Shown in pieces: positions 6,844-10,123 of a stretch of DNA of 10,123 nucleotides. This stretch comes from Treponema sp. Its GTDB lineage: Bacteria; Spirochaetota; Spirochaetia; Treponematales; Treponemataceae. The translations under genes were made by a program, and so were the position numbers. The notes under the pieces are model-generated. The model was not told where the DNA came from, searched no databases, and saw nothing but the letters and a program-made list of their open reading frames with translations. How positions within the stretch are numbered: position 1 is the first letter of the stretch; every line of letters starts with the position of its first letter. The stretch covers positions 1 to 10,123 of the forward strand of contig JAEDCN010000043.1 in NCBI GenBank assembly GCA_016294105.1, in the 5' to 3' direction.

Positions 6844-7793
6844 TTTGCTCCTGCTCCTTTGCCCTTATAGCCATATTTTGTAGGAATAATCTTGTTCAAG
6901 AAGGGTGTAAGCACGTTCATGATCAAGATACTGAACATAACACCCTCTGGATAACCTCCGAACTGGCGGATAAGGAAGGTGATAAGACCTGCACCTGCTC
7001 CGAAAATCAAACGACCTGTCTTTGTAACAGGAGCGGTGGCATAGTCTGTGGTCATGAATACGGCACCAAACATTAAACCACCAGACATGAGAGCCATCAA
7101 AGCATCGCCGCCAGCCAATGCAGTAGCACCTACTGTTACTACAATCATGGCAACGGGGGCACGCCAGTCAATGATTTTTGTCACCAACAAGAAGATGAAG
7201 GCTACGAGAATCAGTAGTGTGCTTGTTTCACCGATACAACCAGCACGTCTTCCCAAGAAGAAGTCCAGGTACATTTCACTGTCTGCAAAGAATACACCGC
7301 TCTTGATTTCACTCAAAACGGTGGCACCAGTTACGGTGTCAAAGGGTAGTGTCCAAGTACCCATGGCCAAAGGGAAGCTGGTGAACAGGAAGGCTCGACC
7401 AGTAAGGGCTGGGTTGAATACGTTGGCACCGATTCCACCAAAGAAGCCCTTTGCCACAACAATGGCAAAAAGTGCACCGAGAATGGTCATCCACACAGGG
7501 ATGGCGGGAGGCAGAACCAATGCCAGCATGATTCCTGTTACCACGGCGGACAAGTCCTTGATGCGGACAGGCTGCTTGGTAAGCTTCTGGAACAGCAGTT
7601 CAAAAATTACTGTGGAAGCCACAGACACAATCAATGTCACCAGGGCTGGAATGCCAAATACTACTACACCGCAAATACAGAGGGGCAGCAATGCAATGAT
7701 GACAAAGAGCATGATATTCTGTGTGTTTCTCCGAGAACTTACGTGGGGTCCTGGGGAGAGATAAATTTCATTTACATCGGATGGACTAGCCAT
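6840..7793 (-). CDS. rnfD: RnfD, membrane subunit with covalent FMN site
   Basis: A 317-aa multispanning protein of about ten segments, of normal length. The N-terminus LSPGPHVSSRRNTQNIM is the conserved RnfD/NqrB opening. GANVFNPALTGRAFLF (122-137) is a family signature, and DTVTGATVL (152-160) is the flavinylation motif, with T158 the predicted FMN-bearing residue. GGLMFGAVFMTTDYATAPVT (238-257) and GGYPEGVMFSILIMN (279-293) are further family signatures. The ATG at 7793 overlaps the end of rnfC by 8 nt and has AAGGAG about 7 nt upstream. RnfD transfers electrons through the membrane and probably lines the ion pathway. Confidence 0.95.
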   Translation of the reverse strand: MASPSDVNEIYLSPGPHVSSRRNTQNIMLFVIIALLPLCICGVVVFGIPALVTLIVSVASTVIFELLFQKLTKQPVRIKDLSAVVTGIMLALVLPPAIPVWMTILGALFAIVVAKGFFGGIGANVFNPALTGRAFLFTSFPLAMGTWTLPFDTVTGATVLSEIKSGVFFADSEMYLDFFLGRRAGCIGETSTLLILVAFIFLLVTKIIDWRAPVAMIVVTVGATALAGGDALMALMSGGLMFGAVFMTTDYATAPVTKTGRLIFGAGAGLITFLIRQFGGYPEGVMFSILIMNVLTPFLNKIIPTKYGYKGKGAGAK

Positions 7794-9144
7794 TGCTCTT
7801 CTCCTTTTCGGCCTTAGCCTTTTCTTTTGCCATTTGCTCTCTTACGATAGCCTTGCCAACCTTGAACCGCTGTACCAGACGAATCTGTGAGGGGCAAACG
7901 TAGGAACATGTTCCGCATTCAACACAGTCCATAAGACCGTAGCGTTTTGCTTCGCTGTAATCATCTGCAGCCATGGAGCGAACCATCAATACAGGAGACA
8001 GACGATAGGGACAGTGGGAAATACAGCTTCCGCAACCAATACAGGGATCTTCTTCTGTCAAGAAGGTTTCCTTTTTGGTGAGGAAGAGTACACCGGAGGT
8101 TGTTTTGGAAATGGGGAAATTGGCGTTTGTCATGGCCATACCCATCATGGGACCACCGGAAATAATCTTTGCCACATTGTCCTTGAGGGTGATTTCCTCT
8201 GGAATCAAATCTCCCACTAGGGTTCCGATGGGAAGCAGCAGGTTTTGGGGATTTTCGCAGGCCATACCAGAAATAGTTACGGAGCGATCAATAACAGGCT
8301 TTCCTTCACGGAAGGCATCTGCAATGGCACAGAGGGTGGTTACGTTGCTGATGCAGCATCCAATGTCGGCAGGAAGACCACCAGCGGGGATTTCCTTTTT
8401 GAGGGCTGCCATGGTGATGCTCTTTTCTCCACCCTGGGGATACTTTGTCTTACACAGACAGATGGAAATGGGGCAACCGTGGATATTGTTTTCGATAGCC
8501 TTTTGGAGAATGTCGCACAGCTGCTTCTTGTTATCCTCCAATACGATGATTCCCTTCTGGGCACCAGTAATCTTCATGGCGATGGCAAGACCGTCGATGA
8601 AACGATCGGGAGTTTCTGCCATGGCACGATAGTCTACTGTCAAATAGGGTTCACATTCTGCGGCATTAGCCAGAACGTATTCAATGGTTTTGCCAGCAGG
8701 AGGATTGAACTTAATGTGAGTGGGGAAGCCTGCTCCTCCCATTCCCACGATTCCTGCATCACGAATGCGAGCCAAGGCTTCTTCCTTGCTGCACTTGAAA
8801 GGATCCAGTGGAGGCATGAACTCAGTTCTGTCGCTGTCGTCAGACTGGATAAGGATACAGGGAACCTCTAAGTTACCTGAAACCATACGAGTTTCAATCT
8901 TCTTTACTGTTCCAGCAATGGAGGCATGAACAGGTACAGACATGGGACTGGTACCACTGGCAATAACCTGTCCGCGGGCTACGCTGTCTCCAACCTTTAC
9001 GCAGGGAGTATTTGGGGCACCACCCTGGGTAACAGGAATTGAAACCGTTTTTGTAGAAGGACTGACAGCTTTCAGCTTCATTTCTTCTGTCAGTTCTTTG
9101 AACTCTGGCGGATGAATTCCGCCCTTGAATGTGTTGGTTTTCAT
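7786..9144 (-). CDS. rnfC: RnfC, NAD(H)-binding iron-sulfur subunit of the Rnf complex
   Basis: A 452-aa peripheral subunit that exchanges electrons with NAD(H). The N-terminus TFKGGIHPPEFK is the family opening. GIVGMGGAGFPTHIK (131-145) is the Gly-rich nucleotide/flavin site shared with complex I subunit NuoF, and AAECEPYLTVDY (161-172) continues it. Two ferredoxin-type motifs follow: CIGCGSCISHCP (C368, C371, C374, C378) and CVECGTCSYVCP (C407, C410, C413, C417). The C-terminus is a short Lys/Glu-rich helix without the long Ala-rich extension of enterobacterial RsxC. It is the first gene of the operon. The ATG at 9144 has no Shine-Dalgarno, and the promoter boxes place transcription start at that ATG. 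An alternative start is unlikely because residues 5-16 already match the family. Confidence 0.95.
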   Translation of the reverse strand: MKTNTFKGGIHPPEFKELTEEMKLKAVSPSTKTVSIPVTQGGAPNTPCVKVGDSVARGQVIASGTSPMSVPVHASIAGTVKKIETRMVSGNLEVPCILIQSDDSDRTEFMPPLDPFKCSKEEALARIRDAGIVGMGGAGFPTHIKFNPPAGKTIEYVLANAAECEPYLTVDYRAMAETPDRFIDGLAIAMKITGAQKGIIVLEDNKKQLCDILQKAIENNIHGCPISICLCKTKYPQGGEKSITMAALKKEIPAGGLPADIGCCISNVTTLCAIADAFREGKPVIDRSVTISGMACENPQNLLLPIGTLVGDLIPEEITLKDNVAKIISGGPMMGMAMTNANFPISKTTSGVLFLTKKETFLTEEDPCIGCGSCISHCPYRLSPVLMVRSMAADDYSEAKRYGLMDCVECGTCSYVCPSQIRLVQRFKVGKAIVREQMAKEKAKAEKEKSNG

Positions 9145-9150
9145 GGTTGC

Positions 9151-9179
9151 ATTCTAAAATAGAATAAAATAGTGGTCAA
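9151..9179 (-). promoter_or_regulatory. Sigma70-type promoter of the rnf operon, predicted leaderless
   Basis: On the minus strand TTGACC (plus 9179-9174, 5 of 6 matches) and TAGAAT (plus 9156-9151, 5 of 6) are separated by exactly 17 bp. Seven bases downstream of the -10 box is position 9144, the A of the rnfC ATG. No Shine-Dalgarno is present between the -10 box and the ATG, which fits a leaderless transcript. Confidence 0.75.
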
Positions 9180-9277
9180 GTTATAAATAACATTTTTTAT
9201 AGATACTTTTAGTTGTAGACAGCTGTAGAGTTTTAGGTGATTTGGAAGATTCTGTTGCAGTGAAATGGTTTTGTCTG

Positions 9278-9400
9278 CTTGCACACACAGATCCCAGCAA
9301 CTTGCACACACAAATCCCAGCAACTTGCACACACAGATCCCAGCAACTTGCACACACAGATCCCAGCAACTTGCACCGAGGCTTTTTTCCGTGGTATAGT
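9278..9400 (+). repeat. 23-bp tandem repeat array A ending in a promoter
   Basis: Units beginning CTTGCAC start at 9278, 9301, 9324, 9347 and 9370, an exact 23-bp period. The first four are CTTGCACACACAGATCCCAG followed by CAA, with one A-for-G change in unit 2; the fifth diverges after CTTGCAC into a 25-bp segment carrying the promoter. Each junction contains the dyad GCAA-C-TTGC. There are no spacers, so this is not a CRISPR array. The rest of the gap (9180-9277) is AT-rich, with one 8-bp palindrome (ACAGCTGT, 9219-9226) and nothing else recognised. Confidence 0.9.
9371..9400 (+). promoter_or_regulatory. Promoter of the two-gene DUF4160 cassette
   Basis: TTGCAC (9371-9376, 4 of 6) and TATAGT (9395-9400, 5 of 6) are 18 bp apart, with a T6 run in the spacer. 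The -35 box is the start of the last 23-bp repeat unit, so the repeats lie in fixed phase with the promoter. The predicted start is near 9407, 14 nt before the AGGAGG of the first gene. The same segment recurs intact at 10077-10106, which supports its being functional. Confidence 0.65.
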
Positions 9401-9432
9401 TTTAGGAAGACTGTTGTGGTAGGAGGTTTTCT

Positions 9433-9711
9433 ATGATGTACAACTACATGACCTTGAACGACGGCACGGGAATTGCCCATTCAGAAATACTTGAGCGTAA
9501 TGGCAAGGAAACAGTTAAGGTTTATTTTGAACAGCCTGTTGAAAATGGCTTTAATTGGGCTGAGTGTTGGCTTCCATCATATTCATGGACAGGAAGCAAT
9601 GGTTTTTCTGAAGCACAAATGAACTATTTTCAAGAATTTTTGGAAAGTACCGCTCATATCATAATCCAGTTGGCACGAGCTGGAGGTTTTGATAATGCCT
9701 CAGGTTTTTAG
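9433..9711 (+). CDS. Unrecognised small acidic protein paired with a DUF4160 protein
   Basis: A 92-aa protein whose function I do not recognise. It has no signal peptide, membrane segment or evident DNA-binding motif. It is acidic and aromatic-rich, with a central ENGFNWAECWLPSYSW (37-52), a predicted amphipathic helix (59-82, SEAQMNYFQEFLESTAHIII) and a Gly-rich end (GGFDNASGF). A perfect AGGAGG (9421-9426) precedes two adjacent ATG codons; the second (9436) gives 9-nt spacing, the same as the porin gene, and may be the true start. The 3' end overlaps the DUF4160 gene by 17 bp, so the two are co-translated. Because DUF4160 proteins are often partnered with a small protein (typically DUF2442) in toxin-antitoxin-like pairs, this could be the partner/antitoxin; that is inference. 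Confidence 0.75.
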   Translation: MMYNYMTLNDGTGIAHSEILERNGKETVKVYFEQPVENGFNWAECWLPSYSWTGSNGFSEAQMNYFQEFLESTAHIIIQLARAGGFDNASGF

Positions 9712-9973
9712 AATTGGAGGATATGTAGTTTTCATTTGGTATGCAGAATCCAATCCCTTGGAGCCGATTCACGTTCATGTTTGTGAAGGTGTACCCTCTG
9801 AAAATGCAACTAAAATATGGATAACCAAGGAGATGAAAACCTTGCTTGCCCACAATAAATCAAATATTCCATCTCACAAGCTTAATTACATTATGAAAAC
9901 AATAGAAGCACGAGCCTTTGAAATTGTTTCTTTATGGAAGCAATACTTTGGGGAAGTTCGTTTTTATTGTTAA
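9695..9973 (+). CDS. DUF4160 family protein, putative toxin-antitoxin component
   Basis: A 92-aa protein with the DUF4160 signature: MPQVFRIGGYVVFIWYAES at the N-terminus and EPIHVHV (23-29), followed by a lysine-containing beta segment (TKIWITKEM) and a C-terminal helix ending FEIVSLWKQYFG (75-86). Full length for the family. The ATG at 9695 is chosen because GGAGG (9682-9686) lies 8 nt upstream inside the preceding gene and MPxVFRIGGY is the family start; a TTG two codons earlier is less likely. Biochemical function of DUF4160 is not established to my knowledge; gene-neighbour data link it with toxin-antitoxin pairs. No terminator is seen before the second repeat array, which begins 11 nt after the stop. 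Confidence 0.85.
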   Translation: MPQVFRIGGYVVFIWYAESNPLEPIHVHVCEGVPSENATKIWITKEMKTLLAHNKSNIPSHKLNYIMKTIEARAFEIVSLWKQYFGEVRFYC

Positions 9974-9983
9974 GGGCTTTCAA

Positions 9984-10106
9984 CTTGCTATCACTTTTCC
10001 CTGCAACTTGCAAACTCAAATCCCAGCAACTTGCACACACAGATTCCAGCAACTTGCACACACAGATCCCAGCAACTTGCACCGAGGCTTTTTTCCGTGG
10101 TATAGT
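9984..10106 (+). repeat. 23-bp tandem repeat array B ending in a second promoter
   Basis: CTTGC units start at 9984, 10007, 10030, 10053 and 10076, the same 23-bp period and unit count as array A. The first two units are degenerate and the last two match array A. The final 31 bp (10076-10106) are identical to 9370-9400. The A-for-G change in the second unit (AAATCCC) is present at the same place in both arrays, so the arrays descend from one duplicated block. Confidence 0.9.
10077..10106 (+). promoter_or_regulatory. Second cassette promoter, gene beyond right edge
   Basis: TTGCAC (10077-10082) and TATAGT (10101-10106), with an 18-bp spacer, repeat the promoter at 9371-9400 base for base. Sequence diverges immediately after the -10 box. 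It presumably drives another gene starting outside the window; no start codon with a Shine-Dalgarno is visible in the last 17 bases. Confidence 0.55.
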
Positions 10107-10123
10107 AGGGGAAACATCAATTT

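Noticed and set aside
9242..9436. Open frames through the 23-bp array on both strands
   Set aside because: They only translate the repeat in shifting frames (23 is not a multiple of three), have no ribosome binding site and resemble no protein.
9974..10076. Integron attC site between cassettes
   Set aside because: No paired RYYYAAC/GTTRRRY boxes with an imperfect long palindrome are visible, and no integrase is in the window.
9278..10106. CRISPR array
   Set aside because: The 23-bp units are directly contiguous with no unique spacers, and no cas gene is present.

Overview
The window looks like chromosomal DNA of a host-associated spirochaete, most likely Treponema. The evidence is an outer-membrane protein resembling the Treponema Msp/Tpr (major outer sheath protein) family, a clostridial-order rnfCDGEAB operon, two Rpn-type (PD-(D/E)XK) putative transposase/nuclease genes, and many short intergenic repeats. 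The genus assignment rests on protein resemblance read by eye, not on a search.

Layout. 2-202 (+) is the C-terminal tail of an Rpn-family protein carrying an in-frame 12-bp tandem repeat (GLEQ)n. 203-707 has no gene. It holds three tandem, palindrome-rich copies of a 97-bp repeat (281-546), a run of nine G (570-578) and an AT-rich stretch leading into a good sigma70 promoter (708-736). 822-2558 (+) encodes the Msp/Tpr-like porin and ends at a bidirectional terminator. 2672-3493 (-) is a full-length Rpn-family gene, convergent with the porin gene. A strong minus-strand terminator (3609-3642) closes the next operon.

3691-9144 (-) is a complete six-gene Rnf operon, transcribed rnfC-rnfD-rnfG-rnfE-rnfA-rnfB with overlapping or nearly touching genes. 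It encodes a membrane complex that moves electrons between reduced ferredoxin and NAD+ and couples this to Na+ or H+ transport. RnfC binds NAD(H), RnfB carries iron-sulfur clusters, RnfD and RnfG carry covalent FMN, and RnfA/RnfE share an intramembrane iron-sulfur site. RnfG is about twice the usual length and holds two FMN-binding domains in tandem. The operon promoter is placed so that transcription should start at the A of the rnfC ATG, which predicts a leaderless mRNA.

9278-10106 is the most unusual part. Two arrays of a perfectly phased 23-bp repeat each end in the same 31-bp segment that forms a promoter. The first promoter drives a two-gene, translationally coupled unit: an unrecognised 92-aa acidic protein followed by a DUF4160 protein, in a toxin-antitoxin-like arrangement. 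The second array and promoter point out of the right edge, suggesting a second repeat-headed cassette beyond the window.
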